Of a stretch of DNA of 64,000 nt, positions 17,395-25,354 are shown piece after piece; positions within the stretch are counted from its first letter, which is position 1, and each line of letters begins with the position of its first letter. The notes under the pieces were generated by a model. The model saw only the letters and a program-made list of their open reading frames with translations. It had not been told where the DNA came from and did not search any database. The stretch is taken from the NCBI GenBank assembly GCA_963724805.1, contig CAVRWA010000014.1:1488001-1552000 (forward strand), read 5' to 3'. A program made the translations under genes and the position numbers. Source of the stretch: CAVQZA01 sp963724805 (lineage in GTDB: Bacteria > Actinomycetota > Thermoleophilia > Gaiellales > Gaiellaceae).

Positions 17395-18336
17395 CTAGTC
17401 CCTGAGCGCCTTGCCGGTGAGGTGGAGGAAGACCGCCTCGAGATCGGGCTCGTCCACCTCGACGGCGTCGACGTCGACGCCTGCGGCGGTGGCCGTCTGG
17501 AGCAGCTCCACGAGCACGCCGCGCGCGTGGTCGACGATCAGCTCGAGCCCGCCGTCGCGCACGCTCGCGGCGACGACGGCTTCGAGCGTGCCGCAGGCGC
17601 GGGCCCCCGCCTCCAGGTCGCCCGAGCCCTGGAGCTGCACCCGGTCGTGCTGGCCCACGAGCGCGACCAGCTCACCGCGGGTCCCTTCGGCCTTCAGCTC
17701 GCCGAGGTCGACGATCCCGATCCGGTCGCACAGGCGCTCGGCCTCCTCCATGTAGTGCGTGGTGTAGAGGACGGCCATCCCCTCCGCCGCGAGACGCTCG
17801 ACGCTCTCGAGGATCGCGTTGCGGCTCTGGGGGTCGACCCCGACGGTCGGCTCGTCGAGGACGAGGAGGCGCGGGCGATGCAGCAGGCCGATCCCGATGT
17901 TGAGCCGCCGCTTCATCCCGCCCGAGTAGGTCTTCGCCTGGTCGTCGCCGCGCTCCGCGAGCCCCACGACCTCGAGCACCTCGGTGACGCGCTCTCGCGA
18001 CTTCGCGGCCGGGATCCCGTAGAGGCGCGCGAAGAAGCGGAGGTTCTCGGCGGCGCTCAGGTCGGGATAGATCGCCAGGTCCTGCGGCACATAGCCGATC
18101 GCGGCCTTCGCGGCCACGCTCCTCGTGGTCAGCGGCGCGCCGGCGATCTCGACGGCCCCGGCGTCCGGCTCGAGCAGGCCGCACACCATCGAGATCGTCG
18201 TCGTCTTTCCCGCGCCGTTCGGACCGAGCAGGCCGTACGTCTCACCGGCGGCGATCCGGAAGCTGATCCCGCTCACGGCCTGCACGTCGCCGAAGCGCTT
18301 ACGTAGCTCGGTGCAGACGAGGACGGCGTCGGTCAC
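17395..18336 (-). CDS. ABC transporter ATP-binding protein of an ABC-2 exporter
   Basis: A 313-residue DrrA-type ATPase. It has Walker A GPNGAGKTT, Q-loop YVPQDLAIYP, signature YSGGMKRRLNIGI, Walker B LLVLDEPTVGVD and the switch His in TTHYMEEAE, followed by a C-terminal extension of about 90 residues typical of daunorubicin-type exporters. The GTG start chosen gives VTDAVLVCTELRKRFG; longer in-frame versions have no family support. It drives the two permeases encoded downstream. Confidence 0.92.
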   Translation of the reverse strand: MTDAVLVCTELRKRFGDVQAVSGISFRIAAGETYGLLGPNGAGKTTTISMVCGLLEPDAGAVEIAGAPLTTRSVAAKAAIGYVPQDLAIYPDLSAAENLRFFARLYGIPAAKSRERVTEVLEVVGLAERGDDQAKTYSGGMKRRLNIGIGLLHRPRLLVLDEPTVGVDPQSRNAILESVERLAAEGMAVLYTTHYMEEAERLCDRIGIVDLGELKAEGTRGELVALVGQHDRVQLQGSGDLEAGARACGTLEAVVAASVRDGGLELIVDHARGVLVELLQTATAAGVDVDAVEVDEPDLEAVFLHLTGKALRD

Positions 18337-18394
18337 GGTCGGCCCAACGATCCTCCGCCCGTCCTGTTCCTGCAACCCGGACCGGGCCGTTGGG

Positions 18395-18400
18395 TATGGT
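18395..18400 (+). promoter_or_regulatory. Minus-10 element TATGGT, leaderless promoter for the solute-binding lipoprotein
   Basis: TATGGT ends six bases before the GTG at 18407. That leaves no room for a ribosome-binding site, so a leaderless mRNA is likely. It lies in the 70-bp gap facing the ABC ATPase gene. Confidence 0.55.
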
Positions 18401-18406
18401 GCGCGC

Positions 18407-20080
18407 GTGAGCGGGGCCACGAGAAAGGCGGGGCCATGGATCCTCGCGGCTCTCGTGGGCGCGACGCTCCTGCTCGTGTCCGGCTGCGGCGGTGGGGAGA
18501 AGTCGGCGGGTGGGACGACGGGCACGACGACGACGCCTGTCGCGAGAGGCGGCACCTACGTCGTCGAGCTCGCCACCGACGTCGACTACACCGACCCGGG
18601 CCTCGACTACCTCTCGACCGGCTGGGAGATCCAGTACGCGGTCGGCTGCAAGCTCCTCAATTACCCCGACAAGAACGGGGCGGAGAGCTCGCAGCTCGAG
18701 CCCGAGGTCGCGACCGGCTTCCCGAAGGTCAGCGACAGCGGCAAGACCTACACCTTCACGATCCGCAAGGGCTACCGCTTCAACACGGGCCAGCCGGTGA
18801 CCGCGCAGAGCTTCGCCGACGCGCTCAATCGCGACGCGAGCCCGACGCTGCAGTCGCCGGCCCAGGCGTTCCTCGCCGACGTCGTCGGGGCACAAGACGT
18901 GTTCGAGGGGAAGGCCAAGACGATGTCGGGCGTCGTGGTAGACGGCGACAAGCTCACGATCGAGCTCGTCAAGGCGGGCCCCGACCTGCTCGCGCGGCTC
19001 GCGATGCCGTTCTTCCAGGCGATCAACCCGGCACTCTCGGCGGACCACAACCCCAACGGGGTCGACACTCCGGCCTCGTGCGGCCCGTACTACATCGCCG
19101 ACCGCATCCCCAACAACTCGATCACGATCATGCGCAACCGCTACTACAACGGCCCGCGGCCGCACAACCTGAGCGAGATCGACTACAAGATCGGCAACAC
19201 GCCGGTGGTGATCGAGCAAAACATCGATTCGGGCACCGCCGACTACGCGGCGAGCGGCGTCGCCCCGCCGAACTACAAGTCCATCGCAGACAAGTACGGT
19301 GTGAACAAGGAGCGCTTCTGGGTCGAGCCCCAGCTCAGCGTCCAATACCTCGCGATGAACACGTCGCGCCCTCTGTTCAAGAACAACGTCAAGCTGCGGC
19401 AGGCCGTCAACTGGGCGATCTCACGCGGGGCCCTGCTCGAGCAGGGCGGCTACTACGCGGGGGTGCTGACCGACCAGATCCTGCCGCCGGGGATGCCCGG
19501 CTTCAAGCGAGTGAGCGTGTACCCGCTCCAGCAGACCAAGCAGGATGTCGCCAAGGCCCAGGAGCTCGCCAAGGGCAACACGCGTGGCGGCAAGGCGATC
19601 CTCTGGACCTCCACCACCCAGCCGGCCCCGCTCCAGGCCGAGATCTATCAGCAGAACCTCAAGGCGATCGGGCTCGACGTCCAGGTGAGACAGTTCCCCC
19701 GGGCGGTGCAGATCCAGAAGGAGGGGATCAAGGGCGCCGAGTTCGACTTCACCACCGAGGGCTGGGCGGCCGACTACGCCGACCCCTCCGACTTCATCAA
19801 CGTGCTGCTCGACGGCACGAACATCAAGGCCGCGAACAACAGCAACGTCGCGTACTTCGACGACCCCGCCTACAACAAGCGGATGGCGAACGCGTCGCTC
19901 CTCTTCGGCGACCAGCGCTACACCACCTACGCGGGGCTCGACGCCGACCTTACGAAGAACGCCGCCCCCTGGGCGGCCCGCGCCAACTCCACGGACCGGA
20001 TCTTCCTCTCCGAAAACAGCGGCTGCTTCACGTACAACGCGGTCTTCGGGGTCGACCTCGCGGCGCTCTGTCTCAAGTAG
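18407..20080 (+). CDS. ABC transporter solute-binding lipoprotein (SBP_bac_5, peptide/nickel type)
   Basis: A 557-residue extracellular lipoprotein. The signal ends in LLLVSGCGGG, a good lipobox, followed by a Gly/Thr linker. The family segment GGTYVVELATDVDYTDPGLD opens the mature domain, and TYTFTIRKGYRFNTGQPVTAQSFADAL is the classic SBP_bac_5 block. No permease or ATPase of the oligopeptide type is adjacent, and the neighbouring exporter is of a different class, so its membrane partners must lie elsewhere. It probably binds peptides or similar small solutes. Confidence 0.9.
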   Translation: MSGATRKAGPWILAALVGATLLLVSGCGGGEKSAGGTTGTTTTPVARGGTYVVELATDVDYTDPGLDYLSTGWEIQYAVGCKLLNYPDKNGAESSQLEPEVATGFPKVSDSGKTYTFTIRKGYRFNTGQPVTAQSFADALNRDASPTLQSPAQAFLADVVGAQDVFEGKAKTMSGVVVDGDKLTIELVKAGPDLLARLAMPFFQAINPALSADHNPNGVDTPASCGPYYIADRIPNNSITIMRNRYYNGPRPHNLSEIDYKIGNTPVVIEQNIDSGTADYAASGVAPPNYKSIADKYGVNKERFWVEPQLSVQYLAMNTSRPLFKNNVKLRQAVNWAISRGALLEQGGYYAGVLTDQILPPGMPGFKRVSVYPLQQTKQDVAKAQELAKGNTRGGKAILWTSTTQPAPLQAEIYQQNLKAIGLDVQVRQFPRAVQIQKEGIKGAEFDFTTEGWAADYADPSDFINVLLDGTNIKAANNSNVAYFDDPAYNKRMANASLLFGDQRYTTYAGLDADLTKNAAPWAARANSTDRIFLSENSGCFTYNAVFGVDLAALCLK

Positions 20081-20103
20081 GATTCGGGCAGGAAGGAGCG
20101 CTC

Positions 20104-21204
20104 ATGCCAAGTCGATCCGAAGGCGTGTTGTACAAGAGCCCGCTCCACGAGACGGTCTCGACGACCGAGACCGACTACTGGAACGACTCCTGCTCGATCG
20201 AGGAGCTGACGTACGCGATCGAGAACGGTGCCGTGGGCGCGACCTCGAATCCCACCATCGTCGGCGAGGTTCTCAAGAAGGAGATGCACCTCTGGCGTGA
20301 CCGGATCGCCGAGCTCATCGCCGGCAACCCGACCGCCACCGAGGACGAGATCGCCTGGATGCTGATCGAGGAGATGGCCGTGAAGGGGGCGGAGCTTCTC
20401 CTGCCTGTCTTCGAGCGCGAGGGCGGCAGAAAGGGGCGCCTCTCGATTCAGACGAACCCGAAGTTCTACCGCGATGCGGCGCGGATCATCGAGCAGGCCG
20501 TGTACTTCGCGACGCTGGCCCCGAACATGCAGGTGAAGATCCCGGGCACGCACGCCGGCATGTATGCCGTCGAGGAGGCCACGGCGGTCGGCGTCTCGAT
20601 CAACGCCACGGTGTGCTTCACGGTGCCGCAGGCGATCGCCGTCGCCGAGGCCGTGGAACGTGGCCTGGAGCGCAGGGAGGCCGCCGGCGAGGACGTCTCG
20701 GCGATGTCGCCGGTGTGCACGATGATGATCGGCCGCCTGGACGACTGGGTGAAGGTCCTCGCCGACCGGGACGGAGTGGCGCTCACGCCCGGCTACCCCG
20801 ACTGGGCCGGGATCGCCTGCCTGAAGAAGGCGTACGGGATCTTCCAGGAGCGCGGCTATCGGGCGCGGCTGCTGGCGGCCGCCTACCGGCACCACCTCCA
20901 CTGGTCCGAGCTGATCGGCGGCGACATCGTGATGACGATCCCCTACAAGTGGCAGCTGCTCTTCAACGCGTCCGACATCGAGGTCAGGCCGCGGATGGAC
21001 GACCCGGTGCCGGACGAGATCGTCGCCGAGCTGTATCGCAAGCTGCCCGACTTCCGCCGGGCATTCGACGTCGACGGGATGCGCACCGAGGAGTTCGACT
21101 CGTTCGGCGCGACCGCGCGGACGCTGCGGGGGTTCATCGCCTCCTACCAGGACCTCGTCGCTGTGATCCGCGACTTCATGATCCCGAATCCCGACCTGAA
21201 GTAG
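20104..21204 (+). CDS. tal: Transaldolase-family protein
   Basis: A 366-residue TIM-barrel enzyme of the transaldolase family. TSNPTIVGEVL matches the family TTNPSI motif, and the Schiff-base Lys is in MQVKIPGTHAG. The C-terminal half (GGDIVMTIPYKWQLLFNASD) is as in longer bacterial forms. It would interconvert sedoheptulose 7-phosphate plus glyceraldehyde 3-phosphate with erythrose 4-phosphate plus fructose 6-phosphate. Divergence from classical TalB leaves a related aldolase role open. GGAAGGAGCG upstream supports the ATG. Confidence 0.85.
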   Translation: MPSRSEGVLYKSPLHETVSTTETDYWNDSCSIEELTYAIENGAVGATSNPTIVGEVLKKEMHLWRDRIAELIAGNPTATEDEIAWMLIEEMAVKGAELLLPVFEREGGRKGRLSIQTNPKFYRDAARIIEQAVYFATLAPNMQVKIPGTHAGMYAVEEATAVGVSINATVCFTVPQAIAVAEAVERGLERREAAGEDVSAMSPVCTMMIGRLDDWVKVLADRDGVALTPGYPDWAGIACLKKAYGIFQERGYRARLLAAAYRHHLHWSELIGGDIVMTIPYKWQLLFNASDIEVRPRMDDPVPDEIVAELYRKLPDFRRAFDVDGMRTEEFDSFGATARTLRGFIASYQDLVAVIRDFMIPNPDLK

Positions 21205-21217
21205 GTTCGACGGTCGT

Positions 21218-21889
21218 CTAGATGCGCGGCATGCCCCAGGCGCCGTGCATCATGCCCGGGCCCCCGCGCATGCCGTGATCGGGGCGCGGGCCGGGCCCTG
21301 TGCCGTTGACCATGTCGGTCAGCCGCTGCTCGAGGTTCGTGAGGATCTGCTTCTCCTGCGCGGCGGTCAGCTTGCCGCTCTGGACGGCCTTGTCGAGCTC
21401 GGCCTTCTCGGCGTCCTTCATCGCCTGCACGAGCCCCTCGACCGTCTTGCCCTGCGCCTTGGCGACGTCGGCGAGCGACTTGCCGGACTGAAGCCGGGTG
21501 CGGAGCTCCGCCTCGGTCAGGCCGAGGTACTTCGCGGCCGCCGTGAGCTTCTCGCCGCCCCGGTGCATCCCGCCAATGCCCCTCGGGCCGCCGAGCCCGC
21601 CGAAGCCGAGGCCCTGGCCCGCGGCGATCCTGGCCTCGATCGCGTCGGCCTGCTCGCGGGTGAGCGTGCCGGCCTTCACCGCGGCCTCGACCTGGTCCTT
21701 GAGCGCCGCTTTGAAGGCATCCTGGAGGGCGCTCGGTGTGACGCCGAGCCGGCCCGCGACGTTGTCGATGATTGCCTGGCGCTGGTCGGATCCGCCCCAC
21801 GCGTGCGAGGCGGCGACTGCGGCGCCCGCGCCTGCTACGGCGGCGAGTGCGACGGCTCCGGCGATCACGATCGAGCGGCTGCGCTTCAT
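21218..21889 (-). CDS. Secreted helical protein with Gly/Met/His-rich C-terminus
   Basis: A 223-residue protein with a signal peptide (MKRSRSIVIAGAVALAAVAGAG...AAVAAS) and a mostly helical mature part. It contains repeats resembling the LGLTEAELRTRLQSGKSLADVA type found in many actinobacterial and firmicute exported proteins, and ends in a Gly/Met/His-rich tail (HGMRGGPGMMHGAW) that could bind metal. AAGGAGCACCGAG precedes the ATG. It is divergent from a two-component system and has an 11-bp-spaced direct repeat in its upstream region, so that system probably controls it. The function is not known. Confidence 0.75.
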   Translation of the reverse strand: MKRSRSIVIAGAVALAAVAGAGAAVAASHAWGGSDQRQAIIDNVAGRLGVTPSALQDAFKAALKDQVEAAVKAGTLTREQADAIEARIAAGQGLGFGGLGGPRGIGGMHRGGEKLTAAAKYLGLTEAELRTRLQSGKSLADVAKAQGKTVEGLVQAMKDAEKAELDKAVQSGKLTAAQEKQILTNLEQRLTDMVNGTGPGPRPDHGMRGGPGMMHGAWGMPRI

Positions 21890-22189
21890 CTCGGTGCTCC
21901 TTGAATGCGTCGGGGACAGTCTCATGGCAGCAGTCGCGGCTAAGAGACGGCTAAGAACGGCCTGCCAAGGACAAGGCCGCCCGGCCCAGTCCGGGGTCAG
22001 ACCCGCGAACAATTGTGTGCCGATTCTGTGCCGAGAGTGTGCCGGCGCAGGTCGGCAAGGCGCATTCCTCAGCGGTTCATGCCGTTTCGGCCATGTCCGG
22101 GGTCTGACCCCGGATGGTGTCGGGGTCGGACGCGTCCGATCTGGCGGCTCTCTTAGGCGCCGTTCACGTCGAAAACGCACACTTACGCC
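21890..22189. repeat. 300-bp intergenic region with direct repeats and GC palindromes
   Basis: No gene is visible. The left part carries two copies of CGGCTAAGA spaced 11 bases apart (21937 and 21948). The right part holds a 19-bp palindrome at 22096-22114 (arms TCCGGGGTC and GACCCCGGA around one T) and partial copies near 21989-22007 and 22119-22135. The palindrome matches the copy at 3071-3088. Divergent promoters for the flanking genes must lie here. Confidence 0.65.
21937..21956. promoter_or_regulatory. Candidate OmpR-type response-regulator site (CGGCTAAGA direct repeat)
   Basis: CGGCTAAGA occurs twice with an 11-base period, one helical turn, as OmpR/PhoB regulators require. It lies 48 bases upstream of the secreted-protein ATG (minus strand) and 234 bases from the response-regulator gene. 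Confidence 0.5.
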
Positions 22190-22870
22190 GTGAAGATCCT
22201 CGTGGTGGACGACGAGCCTGCGGTCCGGCGGGCGCTCGAGGGTGCGCTCTCCGGCGCGGGCTACGATGTCGCGGTCGCAGTGGACGGAGCGGAGGCGCTC
22301 GCGTTCCTGGGCGAGCGGGGCGCGGCCGACGCGGTCGTGCTCGACGTGCTGATGCCCGAGGTGGACGGGCTGGAGGCCTGTCGGCGCCTCCGCGCGTCCG
22401 GGAACGACGTGCCGGTGCTGATGCTGACCGCGCGCGACGCCGTGGGCGACCGCGTCGCCGGGCTGGACGCGGGTGCCGACGATTACCTCGTCAAGCCGTT
22501 CGCCCTGGAAGAGCTACTCGCGCGCGTGCGGGCGCTGATGCGGCGCGCGACGGGCGGCGAGCACGACACGCTGAGCTTCGGCGACCTTTCACTCGACCGC
22601 AGCACGCGCGAGGCCCGTCGCGGCGACCGTTCCCTCGAGCTGACACGCACCGAGTTCAACCTGCTCGAGCTCTTCCTGGTCAACCCGCGCCAGGTGCTGA
22701 CGCGCTCGCTCATCTTCGAGCGGGTGTGGGGCTACGACTTCGGCTTCGGCTCGAACTCGCTCGACGTCTACATCGGGTACCTGCGCCGCAAGCTCGAGGC
22801 GGGCGGCGAGCCGCGCCTGATCCAGACCGTGCGCGGTGTCGGCTACGCGCTCCGGGAGCCCGAGCAGTGA
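22190..22870 (+). CDS. OmpR/PhoB-family response regulator
   Basis: A 226-residue regulator with receiver motifs LVVDDEPAVRRAL, the phosphoacceptor in VVLDVLMPEVDG and DDYLVKPFALEEL, and a winged-helix domain with VWGYDFGFGSNSLDVYIGYLRRKLE split across the recognition helix, ending TVRGVGYALRE. It resembles MprA/PrrA-type regulators. The GTG start gives MKILVVDDEP. Its last four bases overlap the kinase start (GTGA). Confidence 0.94.
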   Translation: MKILVVDDEPAVRRALEGALSGAGYDVAVAVDGAEALAFLGERGAADAVVLDVLMPEVDGLEACRRLRASGNDVPVLMLTARDAVGDRVAGLDAGADDYLVKPFALEELLARVRALMRRATGGEHDTLSFGDLSLDRSTREARRGDRSLELTRTEFNLLELFLVNPRQVLTRSLIFERVWGYDFGFGSNSLDVYIGYLRRKLEAGGEPRLIQTVRGVGYALREPEQ

Positions 22871-24222
22871 GCCTCCGCGCGCGGCTGACCCTCGCGGTCG
22901 CGGTGGCCGTCGCCGCGTCGATCGCGATCGCCTGCGCGGTCGTCTACGTGATCGTGCGCGGCGACCTGCGCAGCCAGGTGGACGACACGCTGCGGAACCG
23001 GGCGGCGGCGGCCGAAGCGGCGTTCAACCGCCCGGGAGGCGGGCTCATCCGCGGCCCTCACGGGGGCTTCTTCGCGCGCCTTCCCACGCTCGGCGAGGGC
23101 GGCGGCGACACCCTCGTCCAGCTCGTCCAGACCAACGGCACCGTCCTGCGTGCGCCCTACTCGCCGATCGCGATCCCGGTCGACCGGCAGACGAAGCTCG
23201 TGGCCGGCGGCACGCGCGACGCGTACATCGCGGACTCGACGGTGGACGGCGTCCACGTCCGCGTACTCACGGCGCCGCTCGGGCAGGGGCTCGCGGTGCA
23301 GGTGCTGCGCCCGCTGCAGGAGGTCGATCACACGCTCAACCGGCTCGCGCTGCTGATGACGCTCGTGGCCGCGGGTGGCATCGCGCTGGCGGTCGCCGCC
23401 GGCGCGATCGTCTCGCGCGCGGCGCTCGCCCCCGTGCGCCGCCTCGGGAACGCGACCGAGGAGGTGGCACGCACGCACGACCTGAGCCTGCGGGTCGAGG
23501 TCGAGGGCTACGACGAGCTCGGCCGGCTCGCCGAGAGCTTCAACGAGATGCTCGAGGAGCTCGAGGCTTCTGTCGGCGCGCAGCGGCAGCTCGTCGCCGA
23601 CGCCTCGCACGAGCTCCGCACCCCGCTCACGAGCCTCCGCACGAACATCGAGGTGCTCGCGCGCGGCGACGGGCCGAAGGGCGAGCGGCGGGAGCAACTG
23701 CTCCGGGACCTCACCGAGCAGCTCGAGGAGATGACGGCGCTCGTCAACGACCTCGTGGAGCTGGCGCGCGAGAACGCACAGCAGCCGGACTCTGAGGAGC
23801 TCCGCCTCGACCTGCTCGTCGCGGACGTGGTCGAGCGGGCCCAGCGCCGGGCGCCCGAGGTGAAGATCGAGGCGAAGCTGGAGGAGGCGACCGTCAACGG
23901 CGTGCCGACGGCGCTCGAGCGGGCGGTCGGGAACCTGCTCGACAACGCGGTCAAATGGAGCCCTCCCGGCGGCGTGATCGAGGTCACCGTCCGCGAGGCC
24001 GAGGTGACGGTACGCGACCACGGCTGCGGGATCGACGAGGCCGACCTGCCGCTCGTGTTCGACCGCTTCTACCGGGCGCCGGCCGCACGCGGGATGCCGG
24101 GCTCGGGGCTCGGGCTCGCGATCGTGAAGCAGGTCGCCGAGCAGCACGGCGGCTCCGTGTCCGCGGAGATGCCGGAAGGCGGCGGCGCCCTCCTGCGGCT
24201 GACGCTTCCTACCGGTAGCTGA
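22867..24222 (+). CDS. Sensor histidine kinase
   Basis: A 451-residue kinase coupled to the preceding regulator. It has helix 1 at about residues 8-30, an extracytoplasmic domain of about 125 residues, helix 2 near 160-185, HAMP, HisKA with DASHELRTPLTSLRTNIEVL, and HATPase with DNAVKWSPPGG, DHGCGI and GSGLGLAIVKQ. It overlaps the end of the convergent oxidoreductase gene by 14 bases. The architecture is MprB-like, and the signal is unknown. Confidence 0.93.
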   Translation: MSLRARLTLAVAVAVAASIAIACAVVYVIVRGDLRSQVDDTLRNRAAAAEAAFNRPGGGLIRGPHGGFFARLPTLGEGGGDTLVQLVQTNGTVLRAPYSPIAIPVDRQTKLVAGGTRDAYIADSTVDGVHVRVLTAPLGQGLAVQVLRPLQEVDHTLNRLALLMTLVAAGGIALAVAAGAIVSRAALAPVRRLGNATEEVARTHDLSLRVEVEGYDELGRLAESFNEMLEELEASVGAQRQLVADASHELRTPLTSLRTNIEVLARGDGPKGERREQLLRDLTEQLEEMTALVNDLVELARENAQQPDSEELRLDLLVADVVERAQRRAPEVKIEAKLEEATVNGVPTALERAVGNLLDNAVKWSPPGGVIEVTVREAEVTVRDHGCGIDEADLPLVFDRFYRAPAARGMPGSGLGLAIVKQVAEQHGGSVSAEMPEGGGALLRLTLPTGS

Positions 24223-25315
24223 TCGTCTCGCGGCGCCCGGAGGCGGCCGAGCGGAGGATCGCGTCTGCGACCTCGGAGGCGCGATAGCCGTCCTCGAGCG
24301 TCGCCGCGTCCGGGCCAACGGAGGTGTCGTCCGCGATCGCGGCGAGCAGGTGGTGCAGCTCGTGGACGAACGTGTCGCCCCAGCCGACGATGTGCCCGGG
24401 CGGCCACCAGAACTCGATGAACGGGTGCGTCGGCTCGGTGACGAGGATGCGCTCGAAGCCGGGCCCGCCGCGTGAGAGCTGCAGCTCGTTGAGGCGCTCC
24501 ATGTCGAACGCGAGCGAGCCCTTCGAGCCGTTGATCTCCCACTGGAACGCGTTCCGGCGGCCGAGCGCGAAGCGGGTCGCCTCGATCGTGCCGACCGCTC
24601 CGCCCTCGAACGCGACGACCGACTCGAAGGCGTCGTCGACGTCGACCTTCTCGCCGCCGCGGGTGTCGACGAACGTGCGCGTCAGCGCGGAGATGGTCTC
24701 GATCTCGCCGACGAGGTAGCGGGCGAGGTCGATCACGTGCGTGCCGAGGTCGCCGATCGCGCCCGTGCCGGCCTCCGCGCTGTCGAGCCGCCACGTCTTC
24801 GGCGCGGCCGGATCGGAGAGCCAGTCCTGCAGGTAACGGCCGCGGAAGTGGCGGATCTCGCCGAGCTCGCCCGCCTCGAGCATCCGGCGCGCGAGCCGCA
24901 CGGCGGGGACGAAGCGGTAGTTGAACCCGCACGCGTGCTTGACCCCGGTCGCCTCGACGCGCTGCCAGATCTCGTAGCTCTCGTCGGCGTTCATCCCGAG
25001 CGGCTTCTCGCAGATCACGTGCTTGCCGGCCTCGGCCGCGGCGATCGTGGGCTCGGCGTGGAGCGCGTTCGGGCCGCAGTTGTCGAACAGGCCGACGCGG
25101 TCGTCGGCGACCACCTCGTGCCAGTCGGTCGTCCACGACTCGAAGCCGTAGCGCTCCGCAGCCTCCGAGACAGCAGCCTCCGAGCGGCCGGCGATGCTGA
25201 CGAGGCGCGGCTCGAGCGGCGCCGGCCACGTCATGTGCCCGATCGACTTGAGCGCGTGCGAATGGGCCTTGCCCATGAAGGCGTAGCCGAGCATGCCGAC
25301 ACCGATCTCTGCCAC
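24209..25315 (-). CDS. Gfo/Idh/MocA-family oxidoreductase
   Basis: A 368-residue NAD(P)-dependent dehydrogenase. The Rossmann start is GVGMLGYAFMGKAHSHAL, with the family motif EKPLGMN carrying the catalytic Lys (HVICEKPLGMNADE), then the alpha/beta C-terminal domain with IGDLGTHVIDLARYL. Substrates of this family are sugars, inositols or sugar acids. The GTG start sits seven bases after a TAGGAT box on the minus strand, so the mRNA is probably leaderless. It faces glcD across only 39 bases. Confidence 0.9.
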   Translation of the reverse strand: MAEIGVGMLGYAFMGKAHSHALKSIGHMTWPAPLEPRLVSIAGRSEAAVSEAAERYGFESWTTDWHEVVADDRVGLFDNCGPNALHAEPTIAAAEAGKHVICEKPLGMNADESYEIWQRVEATGVKHACGFNYRFVPAVRLARRMLEAGELGEIRHFRGRYLQDWLSDPAAPKTWRLDSAEAGTGAIGDLGTHVIDLARYLVGEIETISALTRTFVDTRGGEKVDVDDAFESVVAFEGGAVGTIEATRFALGRRNAFQWEINGSKGSLAFDMERLNELQLSRGGPGFERILVTEPTHPFIEFWWPPGHIVGWGDTFVHELHHLLAAIADDTSVGPDAATLEDGYRASEVADAILRSAASGRRETISYR

Positions 25316-25354
25316 GGGAGCGATCCTAATCGATCAGCGTCTAGAGTCATCCTC
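25316..25354. promoter_or_regulatory. Compact divergent promoter region between Gfo oxidoreductase and glcD
   Basis: Two face-to-face minus-10 boxes are visible: TAGGAT on the minus strand (25323-25328, 7 bases before its GTG) and TAGAGT on the plus strand (25342-25347, 7 bases before the glcD GTG). With 39 bases in total the two promoters must overlap, so the genes are probably co-regulated or mutually exclusive. Confidence 0.6.

Noticed and set aside
18407..20080. Solute-binding protein as partner of the adjacent ABC-2 exporter
   Set aside because: SBP_bac_5 proteins work with importers of a different permease class, and the two units are divergently transcribed.
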